Positions 32,701-41,930 of a stretch of DNA of 64,000 bases are shown here, piece by piece. Position numbers and translations under genes: made by a program. The stretch is from Patella vulgata. Its lineage: Eukaryota > Mollusca > Gastropoda > Patellidae. How positions within the stretch are numbered: the stretch's first letter is position 1; every line of letters starts with the position of its first letter. The notes below the pieces were generated by a model that worked only from the letters and a program-made list of their open reading frames with translations, ran no database searches and had not been told where the DNA came from. The stretch is taken from contig NC_065884.2 of the NCBI RefSeq assembly GCF_932274485.2, forward strand, positions 57,908,546-57,972,545, given 5' to 3'.

Positions 32701-34607
32701 GCAAGCCACTGCCAAAAAGAATGTTCAAACACAGAGGGATGCTAGAAGTGAAAACCGTAGACTCCAATCTTCATTTGCAGCAATTACTGAAATGGGTGAT
32801 CTGCTTAAATTCAACCAACTTAAGGTATGATTTACTCACCTTGTCTGTCTTTTATACAGTCTAGCTGATTTTCCGACGTGGTTTCCCCTTGTCAGTGGTG
32901 CAGAACGGAGGGCCTGACAAGGACAGCTGTCTAGTCCTTCGGATGAAACGAAAACCGAGGTCCCGTGTATACATTAGAATGTACGTAAAAGATCCCATGG
33001 CAGTTGGAATTCGATATGGGAGTAGGCGATAGTGCCGCTGCCCGGGTAAAATTTCCCTCATAGCACACTGTATGGCGTATGCCCGTCTTCATTAGCCGAG
33101 TATAGGAGCAGAACCCCATTTCATTTCATTTCATTTTTATACAGTCTAGCTAAATCTGCAAATGTAAAGAACTGCTGTCTACTGCAGTTTGTCGTGCCAT
33201 GGTTCCTTTTGTCTGTTGGGGGTTGGGTGGTCAAATGCTTTAATGCATGACTCAGAATAGGGTCGCTGGTCCAACCTTGCTAGTTATTTCTGTGTCCTCC
33301 AGTTTCCTCCAACTGCTAATGACTCCTACGTACTAGTGAATTATTGAAATAAAGTTGATTCATATGCTAGTCCAAAAATGACGGTAATTTGTGACATTAA
33401 ATCCCATTTATCTCTCTTCCTTTTGTCCATTCTTTGTTGGCCCACATTGACCATTCAACCATGTGCACAGATTTGGGGCTAGACGGAATTAAAATGATGT
33501 TTTAGGGGAAGAAAAGATTATTTATTGTCTATGTGTCTTTTATTTTTCCAGTTCCGTAAGAAACAGTTACGTTTTGCAAAGAGTCCTATTCACGACTGGG
33601 GTCTGTTCGCTCTAGAACCTATAGCAGCAGATGAGATGGTGATAGAATACGTCGGTCAGAATATTCGTCATTCATTGGCTAATTTACGGGAGAAGAAGTA
33701 TGAAGAGGATGGTATCGGTAGCAGTTATTTGTTCCGTGTGGATCATGATACTATAATAGATGCCACACGAGTAGGAAATCTGGCACGATTTATTAACCAT
33801 TGCTGTAGCGTAAGTATATCCTGTACTAATAAAGGGAGTGTAGTGGCTTTAAATCATTTGACTCAAATGACATTGTTTCGATATCAGACTCACAGGCCTC
33901 ACGTGAGTCTAATGGGGCCCATGAATATCAAAGTTCAATATTGAAATGGGCAATTATGCATGAATTTTTTATTGTTCCTTTGAAGCTTATATAAGTATGT
34001 ACAAAAGTTTTCACTTTATTGCAATCTGCTAGTGAATCATCTAGATCTGACTAGTGTTGGAAAGGAGATAGGGGGGACAAAAAAAGGTCTCGCCCAAGGG
34101 CATTTTTTCCTCTCAAGGGCCCTGAGGCTCGTATCTGACAAGGAGTAGAGTCGCCTGTCTAACCTGGTGTGTTTTCTCTATGCCTTCCTGTATTTTCCCG
34201 ACTGCTAAAGACCACCTATGTACTCCTTGTGTTTTGGGAAAAGAAATACTGCTGTCCGGGCAAAATTCTCCTGTTTCCTTCCTCTCTTAAGACACATCCC
34301 TAGCAATAAAAATTACCATGTTTTAGTCTCGAAATGACTAAAATATACTTATTATACCCCATTCTGTGCCATTTGATAAAGCTAATCCTAGAGACTAGTG
34401 TAATTAATATAAAATAATGGTTTTCTATTTCAGCCGAACTGTTATGCAAAAATTATTACCATGGACTCCCACAAGAAAATTGTAATTTATTCAAAACGAG
34501 ACATTGATGTGAATGAAGAAATAACCTATGATTATAAATTCCCCCTCGAAGACGAAAAAATTCCTTGTTTGTGTGGTGCTCAGGGCTGCCGTGGAACCTT
34601 GAATTAA
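17550..34607 (+). CDS. SETD1: SETD1/Set1 histone H3 lysine-4 methyltransferase, complete, 16 exons, 1,597 aa
   Basis: Catalytic subunit of the Set1/COMPASS complex, which methylates histone H3 K4 at active promoters. Exons: 17550-17577 (tentative), 17735-17865, 21055-21150, 23713-23883, 24389-24488, 24843-26650, 27622-27849, 28213-28300, 29149-29241, 29465-29627, 29912-30013, 30376-31505, 32168-32268, 32702-32824, 33552-33809, 34434-34607. Total 4,794 nt, in frame, TAA stop. Domains: N-terminal block [12 protein letters not shown] about 90-175 ([24 protein letters not shown]); Arg/Asp/Ser-rich then Pro-rich region; [17 protein letters not shown] and YEKWWDD (conserved central block); [16 protein letters not shown]; acidic exons; two [DE]HxY motifs; N-SET with Win motif GCCRTEG; SET from about 1455 ([19 protein letters not shown]); post-[16 protein letters not shown]. 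Length is close to human SETD1A (about 1,700). Start could instead be the Met at 17770, which keeps the conserved block. Single SETD1 versus A/B duplicate cannot be judged here. Confidence 0.95.
18192..19061. mobile_element. hAT-like non-autonomous DNA transposon, 870 bp
   Basis: Terminal inverted repeats CAGGGCTGTCGG and CCGGCAGCCCTG (read as TGTCGGCAGCCCTG at the right end) are flanked by a perfect 8-bp duplication CCTGAGAC at 18184-18191 and 19062-19069. CAGGG ends and 8-bp duplications are typical of hAT. The inside has palindromes around GATTAGCAGCACTGCTAATC and GATTCGCAGTTACTGCGAAT. A short minus-strand frame near 18440-18525 ([19 protein letters not shown]) could be a transposase relic; that part is speculative. 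The element is fairly young given the intact duplication. Confidence 0.85.
20214..20511 (+). repeat. SINE-A full-length copy with 12-bp target duplication
   Basis: Begins with a G run then GTCGATGGCTGAATGGTTAG (A box) and GGTTTTGAATCCCCGG (B box); it ends in GTTAAACCCCATT and a long (TC)n tail. Flanked by TCTATCAGTGTT at 20202-20213 and 20512-20523. Confidence 0.93.
21189..22168. mobile_element. DNA-transposon relic with CAGGG..AGAAACTAAC inverted ends, 980 bp
   Basis: Left end CAGGGGTAGAAACTAAC pairs with right end GTTAGTTTCTATCCCTG (one mismatch over 17 bp). Ends are hAT-like, but the flanking 8-mers (TACTTCTA and CTTTTATG) do not match well, so the insertion is older or the flank was altered. 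It lies in SETD1 intron 3. No transposase frame is visible. Confidence 0.65.
22545..23667 (+). repeat. Repeat B copy split by a nested element
   Basis: Left piece 22545-22589 (GTACATGTATATACACATCG to AAAAGAACC) and right piece 23521-23667 (CTTGACCAGTTGGAATTCGA to CCCATTTCATTTC) together make one repeat B copy, interrupted by the element at 22590-23511. Confidence 0.75.
22590..23511. mobile_element. Nested DNA-transposon-like insertion, 922 bp, 8-9-bp duplication
   Basis: AAAAGAACC stands on both sides (22581-22589 and 23512-23520), exactly where it splits a repeat B copy. Ends share a weak inverted pattern (GCGCTGAA / TTCAGCCTGA). An open stretch near 23001-23100 starts [20 protein letters not shown], which recalls the Phe/Lys-rich start of hAT/TTF-type transposases; that is tentative. 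Confidence 0.65.
23713..24488 (+). CDS. SETD1: SETD1 RRM exons 4 and 5
   Basis: Two exons (23713-23883 and 24389-24488) carry the RNA-recognition motif that is diagnostic of the SETD1 branch of H3K4 methyltransferases and absent from MLL-type enzymes. The first reads [20 protein letters not shown], then [20 protein letters not shown] and KKHLGVGK; the second begins [20 protein letters not shown] and ends [13 protein letters not shown]. The aligned vertebrate phrases ([33 protein letters not shown]) are those I recall for SETD1B. In the family this region contributes to RNA and WDR82-linked promoter targeting, which is known biology and not shown here. Confidence 0.95.
24691..24803 (+). repeat. 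SINE-A head fragment before SETD1 exon 6
   Basis: Diverged A box (AGTGGCCGAATTGTTTAACA) and the ACAAGGAGTAGGATTG box, ending about 40 bp before the exon 6 acceptor. Confidence 0.65.
24843..26650 (+). CDS. SETD1: SETD1 large central exon 6
   Basis: A 1,808-nt exon, about residues 176-778. It begins with the tail of the RRM block. Next comes a region dense in Arg, Asp, Ser, Tyr and His ([20 protein letters not shown]), then [20 protein letters not shown] leading into RIQSLLN, which matches the conserved SLDSRIEMLL of vertebrate SETD1. After a Ser/His-rich stretch there is a Pro/Thr/Phe low-complexity region of PxTPxxF units, and finally the conserved helix-rich block ending [11 protein letters not shown]. 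The donor after 26650 (AAG|GTAGGAATA) is followed by a tandem array of donor-like units, and the frame stays open 48 codons into the intron. Confidence 0.93.
26651..26790 (+). repeat. Tandem donor-like repeats at the start of SETD1 intron 6
   Basis: About seven units of 17-21 bp of the type GTAGGAATATATGGGAATGT start at the splice donor itself. Several contain GTAGGA or GTAAGA after G, like the true donor. Confidence 0.85.
28301..28455 (+). repeat. Tandem repeats at the start of SETD1 intron 8, period about 21-24 bp
   Basis: Units such as AAAATATTTGGTTTGCATAG repeat about six times from the donor (GTAGAAAAATATTTCGTAGC) onward. The last three units are almost identical. Confidence 0.85.
28585..28820. 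repeat. Dispersed repeat family 3 copy
   Basis: Shares GCTTATTTAACATTT, TAGATTATCTC and GAAAAGAGGCCCATCAAA, in the same order, with the copies at about 36117-36370 and 44590-44890. The ends were not resolved. Confidence 0.65.
29709..29809 (+). repeat. SINE-A head fragment in SETD1 intron 10
   Basis: GGGTGACCAAATTGTCTAAT and GGTTTGATTCCC correspond to the A and B boxes, followed by GTGACAAGGAGTAG. Confidence 0.65.
31530..31732 (+). repeat. SINE-A copy at the start of SETD1 intron 12
   Basis: Head GGGTGGCCGAATAGTCAAAC, B box region ATTTCGATCCCACACTTGTG, a deleted middle, and the end ATGTTAAACCCCATTTC. It starts about 25 bp after the exon 12 donor. Confidence 0.8.
32395..32560 (+). repeat. Repeat B copy, diverged
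   Basis: Contains GGTCCTGTGTACATGCATGT, AAAAGAACCCTTGACA and ATGTCCCTCAGAGCATACTA, the conserved order of repeat B. Confidence 0.65.
32876..33140 (+). repeat. Repeat B copy, best preserved
   Basis: Order of boxes: GACAGCTGTCTAGTCCTTCG, CGAGGTCCCGTGTATACATT, GTAAAAGATCCCATGGCAGT, TGGAATTCGATATGGGAGTA, AAATTTCCCTCATAGCACAC, CGTCTTCATTAGCCGAG, then ACCCC(ATTTC)n. No tRNA-like promoter was identified; its end resembles that of SINE-A. Confidence 0.8.
33215..33420 (+). repeat. SINE-A copy, diverged
   Basis: GGTGGTCAAATGCTTTAATG (A-box position), TCCTCCAGTTTCCTCCAACT, ATTATTGAAATAAAGTTGAT and ATTAAATCCCATTTATC follow the SINE-A order. It lies in intron 14 of SETD1. Confidence 0.7.
33552..34607 (+). 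CDS. SETD1: SETD1 catalytic SET and post-SET exons 15 and 16
   Basis: Exon 33552-33809 begins [20 protein letters not shown] and carries [37 protein letters not shown] and [11 protein letters not shown]. Exon 34434-34607 continues [20 protein letters not shown], then [13 protein letters not shown] and the post-SET Cys cluster [13 protein letters not shown]. The NHxCxPNC signature that binds the methyl donor and zinc is intact, as is the YDYKF catalytic tyrosine region. Identity to vertebrate SETD1 is very high by eye, so the enzyme should be active. The intron falls inside the SPNC motif. Confidence 0.97.
34118..34375 (+). repeat. SINE-A-like sequence, diverged, in the last SETD1 intron
   Basis: TCTGACAAGGAGTAGAGTCG, GTGTTTTCTCTATGCCTTCC and CCATGTTTTAGTCTCGAAAT match parts of the SINE-A body; the middle is replaced by unrelated sequence. 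Confidence 0.55.
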
Positions 34608-34887
34608 GTTTGATATTCGAATAATTTAATTCAGATAAAAAGATGTAGTTTTGTTTTCTTTAAGAGTTTTAAAATTAGTGGTCATGCTGTTCAAAATTTT
34701 TTAGCCATTTTCAGGAAGGATTTTCGGTAAATCTTGTTATTTTTGCATTATCTGTTTATGTTTGTACGCTTGAGAAATAATGAATTGATTGAATTCAAAT
34801 TGCTTCTAATTTTGTCATATTTGTTATTTTTGTGAATTTATGTTAATGAACTTGATTACAAAGATATAATTAATTAAGGTATTTCAA

Positions 34888-35575
34888 GGTGCATTATGTA
34901 AGAGCTAAATCTTATTATTTTAGGTCTTTTTTCAATCTTTAAATGTTATAGAAATTGAGCAATCTGATTAAAACACAGATCCTATTTCATTTTGTTTTTT
35001 ATAGTTCAAAATTTCGTTTTTACTTGTCTTTACAACACTAGGATCTGGAAGAGTTGTTATTTAACATGCGTTATAGTTGATGTGAGGAATTAGCCAATGA
35101 AACGTTGTGTTACGGCGAGTTTTTGGTGTGCTCTGCACAGAACTGTGGGTAAACCCCTAGAAACGTCAACGCTGATTGATTAATCAATGTCTGATGTCAT
35201 AGGGTCGTATGACCCCTGACGCAACCTCCAAGTACAACCAGTCAGATCTTTATATAGTGTAGGCCATCGAAAGTGTAAAAAACGAAACGAAATATAGATC
35301 TGTATTTTAATCAGATAAATAAATTGGGTAGATTAGACCATCACAGCCATTTAAGAGTTTAACGATAAAACAGATATCGTGAAGTACCTTTACAACGATT
35401 ATAAACAATCTATGCTACATTTTGTCCAACAATCATAACTTCACATAGAATAAAGTAATTTGACTGAAATTTTCAATATACAGTATTCATTTATCATTAT
35501 CTATATTTGAACTACTTCAGTGAGAACGGCCAGCTCTTTATCTAATTCTTACATAATGCATCTTTAAAAATCAAT
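34888..35575. repeat. MITE family 2 copy interrupted by a second MITE
   Basis: Left part from GGTGCATTATGTAAGAGCTA up to the target duplication at 34952-34959, then a 361-bp insertion, then the remainder ending TTACATAATGCATCTTTAA. The two ends form the family's terminal inverted repeat. It probably lies within the SETD1 3' untranslated region. Confidence 0.8.
34960..35320. mobile_element. MITE family 4, 361 bp, 8-bp target duplication, nested
   Basis: Starts CAATCTGATTAAAACACAGA; the right end carries the inverted GATCTGTATTTTAATCAGAT. Flanks AAATTGAG (34952-34959) and AAATTGGG (35321-35328) are a near-perfect 8-bp duplication. A twin lies at 55557-55926. The 8-bp duplication suggests a hAT-type mobiliser. 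Confidence 0.85.
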
Positions 35576-36116
35576 AATTACAAAGTCAATAATTAGATAA
35601 ATAGATTCACCATTATTTCAAAACAATTCAATGTTTTGGTTTAGAATACACTTTTGTGTTGTAATAAATTATAAATCGTACAATAATTTATAGGAAAAAA
35701 AATGTCTAATGTCTTCAGTGAACATTTTGTATCGTTATATAGTATTTATTTATATTATTAGTTAAGGACTTCTTGAAATTATAACCAATACCTTAAAGAA
35801 TGGAAAAAAAAAAAATTCTTTCATAGGACCACACTTATTTGATTTTCTGTTCTTTAGGAACACATTTTAAGAAAAATCTTATTACTTCAGGAAAAAACTA
35901 AAAAGTAATGTGTTCGAATATACGTTGCCATATAGTGTGCAATAACAGTTCAGTCTACACTCAATCTGCCTCAATAATATTAAATCAGGCTTTTTGTGAA
36001 TTGATGTATATTTAACTTTTAGACTTAAGTAATTACATATTTTTCATCAGAGAACAAAATAATGTATTGAAGTTAAGCCACTTATATTTGCACTTCTCTG
36101 GCAATATTTAATTTTT

Positions 36117-36370
36117 CAAAGCTTAATCTATGGTAAAATGTAACCAAATTGCTTATTTAGCATTTTATTAATTTACTCAATTATCATCAACAGTAGATTA
36201 TCTCATGGCTTTGTTTCTGTCAGATTAAAAAAGAAGCCCATCAAACACATTTAGATGGTGTTGGCTTATTTATATTATTGTCTGCAGGGTATGCTGAATT
36301 AAGGAAATTTAATACAGAAATGAATTGTACAATTTTTGGACTAATACTTCTTTTAAAGATTTAATTTTCA
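36117..36370. repeat. Dispersed repeat family 3 copy
   Basis: GCTTAATCTATGGTAAAATG, GCTTATTTAGCATTTTATTA, TAGATTATCTCATGGCTTTG and AAGAAGCCCATCAAACACAT follow the family order. Confidence 0.65.
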
Positions 36371-36956
36371 CAAAATAGTTTGTAAGAAATTCAAAATCCC
36401 GAAGACACAGATCACCGGCTGTAATGTTACATGAATCAAGTCAAACTTGATGGATTTCAGTAGTAATCTTGTTCTAGCAGGTTAAAATAATTATTAATTT
36501 TACAGAAATGTAGGCAATAAATTTTGAATGCCCGATCTGTATCGGTGTCATTTATCCTGAAATAATTTAACAGTGGTTATAACATTCTACTGTTATTTTG
36601 TATGATGTTATTTTCCACAACATAAGTATCCCAATAGTTACATAATTGTGTTAAATTGTGTGCCATTATATTTAGTTAATTGCTTGTGCAAGGTTATTTA
36701 TGTTAAAATATCATTTTATTCTCCATCTTATCCTTTCATCCGGCTTGTTGAATTCCTCAACTGAATTGTGTTTGGTCTCTTGACTAAATATATCTATGTA
36801 GAAAAAAAAAATTAAATCATAAGTGTGTATATTTTTACAAAGTTGTACATAATTTGTTATTGATAATCATTTTGTCATTGTTTTGCATTATGTAAATATA
36901 AAGAACGGTATACTCCATTTTCTACTTGTTCAATAGTAAGTCATGTGTAAAGTGTA

Positions 36957-36962
36957 AATAAA
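36957..36962 (+). terminator. Candidate SETD1 poly(A) signal AATAAA
   Basis: AATAAA lies 2.35 kb after the SETD1 stop in AT-rich sequence, followed by plain intergenic DNA. Two nearer AATAAA hexamers (about 35451 in a MITE and about 36513) are alternatives, so the 3' end is not settled. Confidence 0.3.
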
Positions 36963-39346
36963 ATAACTATAAATTAAACCTGGTTTTCGTCCAATTGAAT
37001 CATCGAGTACAGAGCCATCATTTCGCAATTAACTGTAATTTATACTGAGGGCTGACACCTTTAATATATCATTGCCCACCAGATTCGACCATCCATTTTT
37101 CGAGCAATGTATTTCTGTTTTGAGACCATATATCACAGAAATATAATTGTAAAATGAAATCGCTCGCAGTTTGTTTTGAATACTATAATACTTATGTGGA
37201 GCTTTGTGGAAAACTTGTTTTAGTTAAATGAAAATTCTGGTGACAAAGAAAATTTTCAGTAAATAGCCTCAGCCCCTCACCTCCCAACTGAGATTTGCCC
37301 CCTACACCTATGATTGCCATAGCAGTGACTTAGGCACTTCTATTTCTAATGATTTTTTGCTGCATATGTGATTGTTTTGTAATGCAGTTCTACTTCATAT
37401 CACATCTGGCATACACACAAAGACTAAATAAACTCATTCAATTCCATTAAATGGAAGCGGAATAAATATTTTGCAAAATTCTCGAAGTATACTTAGTGTT
37501 TTCGACTAAAATCCTGGATGTAGGATTTAAAATGATGGTCAACTAGCTTAGTGTCTGTTCCCAAGCAGAGTTAACTGTAGATCGGTTGCCTAAGTTTAGT
37601 ATGAGGTAGAATGTGCCAGAATTTCAGAGTGGAAAATTTGCACACTATCAATCAGATATGAGAGTGGCCAAGTGTCTATAGGTATGCACAACATTTATTG
37701 GCTTCGCTCACTCATGACTACCTTATTAGAGTCTTGTCATTCTGACAGATAACTCCTGTTGAGACATGATCCTGTGATCTGGATAGCCATGAATGTGGGA
37801 TACATGGCCAAGTGCCAATAGGTGTGCCCAAGTTTAACTGGCTTCATTCACCCACTATATCTTGACATGTGTTGGGGTCATCTGCCTTACCACACTGGTT
37901 TCTTCCAGTTCGTTGATATTTATCCAAATTAAGCAAGGCAGCTTGCACAAAGAAGTTAACAGCGAATATTTCAAATTTCAAAAAACTTAATTCCACTTTC
38001 ACTCTTCGATTGGATGCCCGTGGACATCCCCCCATCCCACCCTCTGTTCTTCTCTTGGTATTGGGAAGACATGAAACCCCATCTCTCTTTTTTGAATAAA
38101 GCATCTGACAGGAAGTTATTATATTAGTGAAATTCCATAGTAAAGTGACAAACTAGAGTTAAGAGTTCCCTTGTCTTTGATCCTGAATGGTAGTCCAAGG
38201 TAACACTAAGTACCGGTACTATTAACTTTAAGGAGTTGATATTTAGTCTTAAATTAACATTCAAAGTCAGCTTAAGTGAGAAAGTGGGGGTTAAAAATTT
38301 TTTTTTTTCGTCTGGACCTCTTTGATGTTGCAGTGCCGTAATTTGATTTCAGGATTATATACTGTTCCTGCCGATTCGTGCGAGGTTATATTATATTTCA
38401 CACCACCTTCGCATTTGAGATTGCGATATTATGGTATAGATTTTAGCAAAAATGAGACGTATTTGCTTCTGAGAGAAGTGAGAATAAACATGAAAATGGC
38501 CAGTAGATATTGGTGATTACCATGATTTAAATTTTAATGAATTTCAACTATATCGTCTTTTAAACGATACATCTTAGGAAGGACTTGCATTGAATTTAAA
38601 AATTAGGGAGTTTTGGAAGTTGCAGGTATTCCATAATTTAAGTCTGTTGACTGTCGTGAAGTTTTACACCTAGCCAAGTATACTTAAAATACAGCTTTTA
38701 AATATCAGTTCAAGTTACTCATTTAGCTAAGTAGGTAAATTAAGTAATTTCACTTTAATAAAACCTTTGAATACGGGAATTGGTGGGTTAGTCGTGGAGG
38801 CGCGTGTTCGGAAATGTTTTAGAAGAGGGCCACCAACTCACAAAAGGTACACATGTTTGGTCATTGCCCCATCAGAAATCACCGGAAAACGTCATTTTCT
38901 CACTCTCCTTTTCTTTAAAGTTTGAATAAATATTTCGTCATATTTCCGTTTAGTTACTTTTATTTTTGACACATGTGAATGAAAACGGTTAACTTGAATT
39001 TTTGTTTGTGCGCTTGAAGTCGGTGGTTGGTGCATTCCAACTTGACTACTAAGCTATGCTTTAGATTTGTATTTTAATTATATGGCCATATTAAACAGAC
39101 TTTTCACTACTGCAGTGTATCCATGTAGGTTGCACGGTGTAAAGAGGAATCACAAGTAAATGAACCGTTGGAAATCAAAGAACAGGATAAATGCAAAATG
39201 ATCCAAGTATAGTGTTAGCGAGGCCGAAGCCCTCATTCTATTCATTATTGATTTATCTCCCCTTCCCAAATACAGTGTCATATCATTAGTCTATTTTTCT
39301 GTAAAAGAAAGTATAATTCGCTATAATTAATTGTAACTCCATTGAT
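36963..39346. other. Intergenic region between SETD1 and the TRIM gene
   Basis: No convincing gene. Two diverged direct copies of a roughly 140-bp segment sit at about 37670-37730 and 37805-37860 (AGTGTCTATAGGTATGCACA / AAGTGCCAATAGGTGTGCCC). The remainder is unremarkable. Confidence 0.6.
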
Positions 39347-39364
39347 ATGCAAATGTGTATAAAA
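39347..39364 (+). promoter_or_regulatory. Octamer ATGCAAAT followed by TATAAAA box upstream of the TRIM gene
   Basis: A perfect octamer (39347-39354) sits 3 bp upstream of TATAAAAGGG (39358-39367) on the plus strand. Transcription would start near 39390, about 300 bp before the TRIM ATG at 39690, giving a leader in which I see no obvious need for an intron. A strong TATA box is unusual for this window and fits an inducible gene. Confidence 0.5.
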
Positions 39365-39689
39365 GGGCCTACACTTAATACCCTTTCTCAATGATTTTAA
39401 TCCGAGCGCGCATTCTTGATATTGATCTAAAACGTTGACACTGGTTAATACTATACGTCACTGTAGGCCAAAACTGTGTAGACAGGATCTCACCTGAGCT
39501 AAAAATACCATGACCTACTTTAATGGCAGGTAGAAAAAGAATGCAGTCGTCTATGTCATAGAGGACATTTTATATAACTATATCTTTTTTCCATTAAAGC
39601 TGCATCCCTATTATATTGTATCGGTGCAGTTATTACGACCTAGGAGCTATAATAATAGGTGAATTAAAGTAAGTAGACGAATATTCAAG

Positions 39690-41930
39690 ATGGATGCCCT
39701 ACAAGAACTATCGGAGGATTTTCTAACGTGTAGTATCTGTTTGAACATGTACACAGATCCAAAGCAACTTTCTTGTTTACATTCCTTCTGTAGAGACTGT
39801 TTATCTGACCATATAAAAGCATGTGATAAAGGGGGTGTCGTGGCTTTTCCTTGTCCAATGTGCCGCAAAAACATCTCTCCTCCAAGCCACGAGTTTTCGG
39901 ATCCAGCAGACGACTTTCCAGACAATTTCTATATCGCAAGTCTAGTGAGCTCTGTGGCCAGGAAGGGTGGCGGCGGTTACCCGGAATGCAGCGTTAAAGA
40001 AAGCAGGGACGACGACAGCTGTCAAAATCACCCGTCGGTTACTGCAGACGAATATTGTATGTCTCAGAAAATAACGGTATGCTCTGTCTGTCGTCCGAGC
40101 CATTCCTCCTGTGAAGAAGATCACGTTTCTCTCCAAGCTGCCAAAACCAAAGTAGCATCATTGATAATTGTGCTAACTGCTAAAACAGACACTACCCACA
40201 GTGTTTCTAAAGGGCTTCAAGACAAATTGGAAGCAAAACCTCTAAATTTACGCCACAGAAAAGACGAACTTCAGATGGAAATATCAGAGCATTTTTCTGC
40301 AATTAGGAATAAATTTGTCAAACATCTTATAGATCGGGAAAAGGACGTCACGACAAAACTTCAAAATATGGTAAAAGAAGAAGAAAAGAAGACGGAAGAA
40401 GCAACAGAAGAGTGCAAGAACATAACTCAATCTTGTGAAAAGAAACTGGAGCAATTGGAGAAGCTTTCTGTCAAGGGAACCTTTATGTCACTCGAATATT
40501 TGAATACCTTGGAAATCTTGTTAGAAAAATTGAATGAAGATGCGGTCAAAATTGAGTCGAAAACCGACGTCAATAACATTAAATATGTCCCAGACTTAGA
40601 AATAGATGACATTTTGAAAAATGTGAAAATAGGAGATGTAGTCGATGGCAGTGACCATGCGCTGGAGAAAACTGAAAAATCACCCAAACTACCGGTATCC
40701 ACTGTAACGGCGAGTTCGGCCATTCCTTCAGCCCCTCTGCTCGAGCAGTCCTACGAGAGTCTTAATGCCGCAGCAGCCTATCGGCCCTCGTGGCCCCAAA
40801 CCACTTTGTCGCAACAACCACTTACATACCAGTATCGTGAACCCCGAAGTTATGCTTATGCGCCTCAAGCACCACAAGCTTACGTTTCCCCACCGCCACC
40901 ATCACCTTATTATACTGTACCTGCACAATACGGGAATCAATCATTTAACCGTTACCAACCGCGAACTAACGTTGCCCAGGGACCACAGAGACCAGCGCAG
41001 ACCCGTCCATTTAAAAGGTACGTTAACCCGAGTCAAAACCCCGATAGATTTTTCTTGGATCGTGCAAGAGACCGACAGGAAATGGACGAACTTAAAAGAA
41101 CAGCAACTTTATCATGCCGATTGCCAAATGATTCTAGAGCTTGTAAAATCGTTGGTTTAACTGCTATTAAAGAGGACACATTTGTGGTAGTAGATCGCTT
41201 TAATCAAAACATTAAACTCGTTCGATTAAACGGACAGGGAATGAAATATATTCAGTTTGGAAGCAATATGGAACCGTGGGACGCAACTCGGGTGCTATCT
41301 TTTGAACGTGAAGAAGTTGCAGTAACGTGTCCTGGTGCCAGAACGATTATTGTTGTCTCGGTCGTAAGCAGCTCTAAAAATAAACGCCTTCATCTCGACT
41401 TAAAACTGGGTTCAGAAATATCAACAACTGTAGGATATTCATCTCTGGGGTGCATTAATGACAAAACACTTGTTTGTGGAGTTTGCAATCCCTATGGACC
41501 TCCAGAGATTCACGTAATATCCATGAATGGAAGAATTCTCCGAGTTCACAAAAGCGTTGTTACCTATCCTCGGAGCATCGACACATCCCCCGGGAAGATC
41601 ATTGCTGTGTCTGACTGGACAGTTAAAGAGGTTGTGCTAATGACAGATGAGGGGGAGGTGGTAAGCAGATACAGGGGGCAGGGTAAATGGGATTTAAAAG
41701 AACCTATGGGATTGACCTATTACAAAGATGACTGTTTCATTGTCGTAGATCGAAAAACGGGGTTCATTCATCGTATAACGGAAGATGGTGTTCAGGAACG
41801 TGTGGGAAGAACTATTGATAATGCCCACATGGTGACATGTGTTTTTACTAGCTCTACTTTCAGTCAAGATGGTCTGGCTGTAGTAGTTGCAAGTGATAAT
41901 GGATGTATTGCTGTGTATGAAGGATGCTGA
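39690..41930 (+). CDS. TRIM-type RING / B-box / coiled-coil protein with propeller-like C-terminus, intronless, 746 aa
   Basis: Likely RING E3 ubiquitin ligase of the TRIM class. RING at residues 14-58 has C14-x2-C17, C29-x-H31, C34-x2-C37 and C55-x2-C58. A B-box-like segment follows (CQNH...C...CSVCRPSH...EEDH, about 111-152) with one usual zinc ligand not evident. Then a Glu/Lys-rich coiled coil (about 190-310, for example MVKEEEKKTEEATEECKNIT), a Pro/Tyr/Gln-rich linker (about 345-450) and a C-terminal region from about 480 with repeating beta-strand blades (DTFVVVDRFNQNIKLVRLNG, KEPMGLTYYKDDCFIVVDRK), resembling the NHL/6-bladed propeller of TRIM2/3/71-like proteins. No introns interrupt the 2,241 bp. 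Such single-exon TRIM genes are greatly expanded in molluscs and often tied to innate immunity; the role here is inference. No orthologue name is assigned. Confidence 0.9.
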   Translation: MDALQELSEDFLTCSICLNMYTDPKQLSCLHSFCRDCLSDHIKACDKGGVVAFPCPMCRKNISPPSHEFSDPADDFPDNFYIASLVSSVARKGGGGYPECSVKESRDDDSCQNHPSVTADEYCMSQKITVCSVCRPSHSSCEEDHVSLQAAKTKVASLIIVLTAKTDTTHSVSKGLQDKLEAKPLNLRHRKDELQMEISEHFSAIRNKFVKHLIDREKDVTTKLQNMVKEEEKKTEEATEECKNITQSCEKKLEQLEKLSVKGTFMSLEYLNTLEILLEKLNEDAVKIESKTDVNNIKYVPDLEIDDILKNVKIGDVVDGSDHALEKTEKSPKLPVSTVTASSAIPSAPLLEQSYESLNAAAAYRPSWPQTTLSQQPLTYQYREPRSYAYAPQAPQAYVSPPPPSPYYTVPAQYGNQSFNRYQPRTNVAQGPQRPAQTRPFKRYVNPSQNPDRFFLDRARDRQEMDELKRTATLSCRLPNDSRACKIVGLTAIKEDTFVVVDRFNQNIKLVRLNGQGMKYIQFGSNMEPWDATRVLSFEREEVAVTCPGARTIIVVSVVSSSKNKRLHLDLKLGSEISTTVGYSSLGCINDKTLVCGVCNPYGPPEIHVISMNGRILRVHKSVVTYPRSIDTSPGKIIAVSDWTVKEVVLMTDEGEVVSRYRGQGKWDLKEPMGLTYYKDDCFIVVDRKTGFIHRITEDGVQERVGRTIDNAHMVTCVFTSSTFSQDGLAVVVASDNGCIAVYEGC

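Noticed and set aside
39647-40723. Minus-strand frames across the TRIM gene
   Set aside because: Antisense shadows of a clear RING/coiled-coil coding frame.
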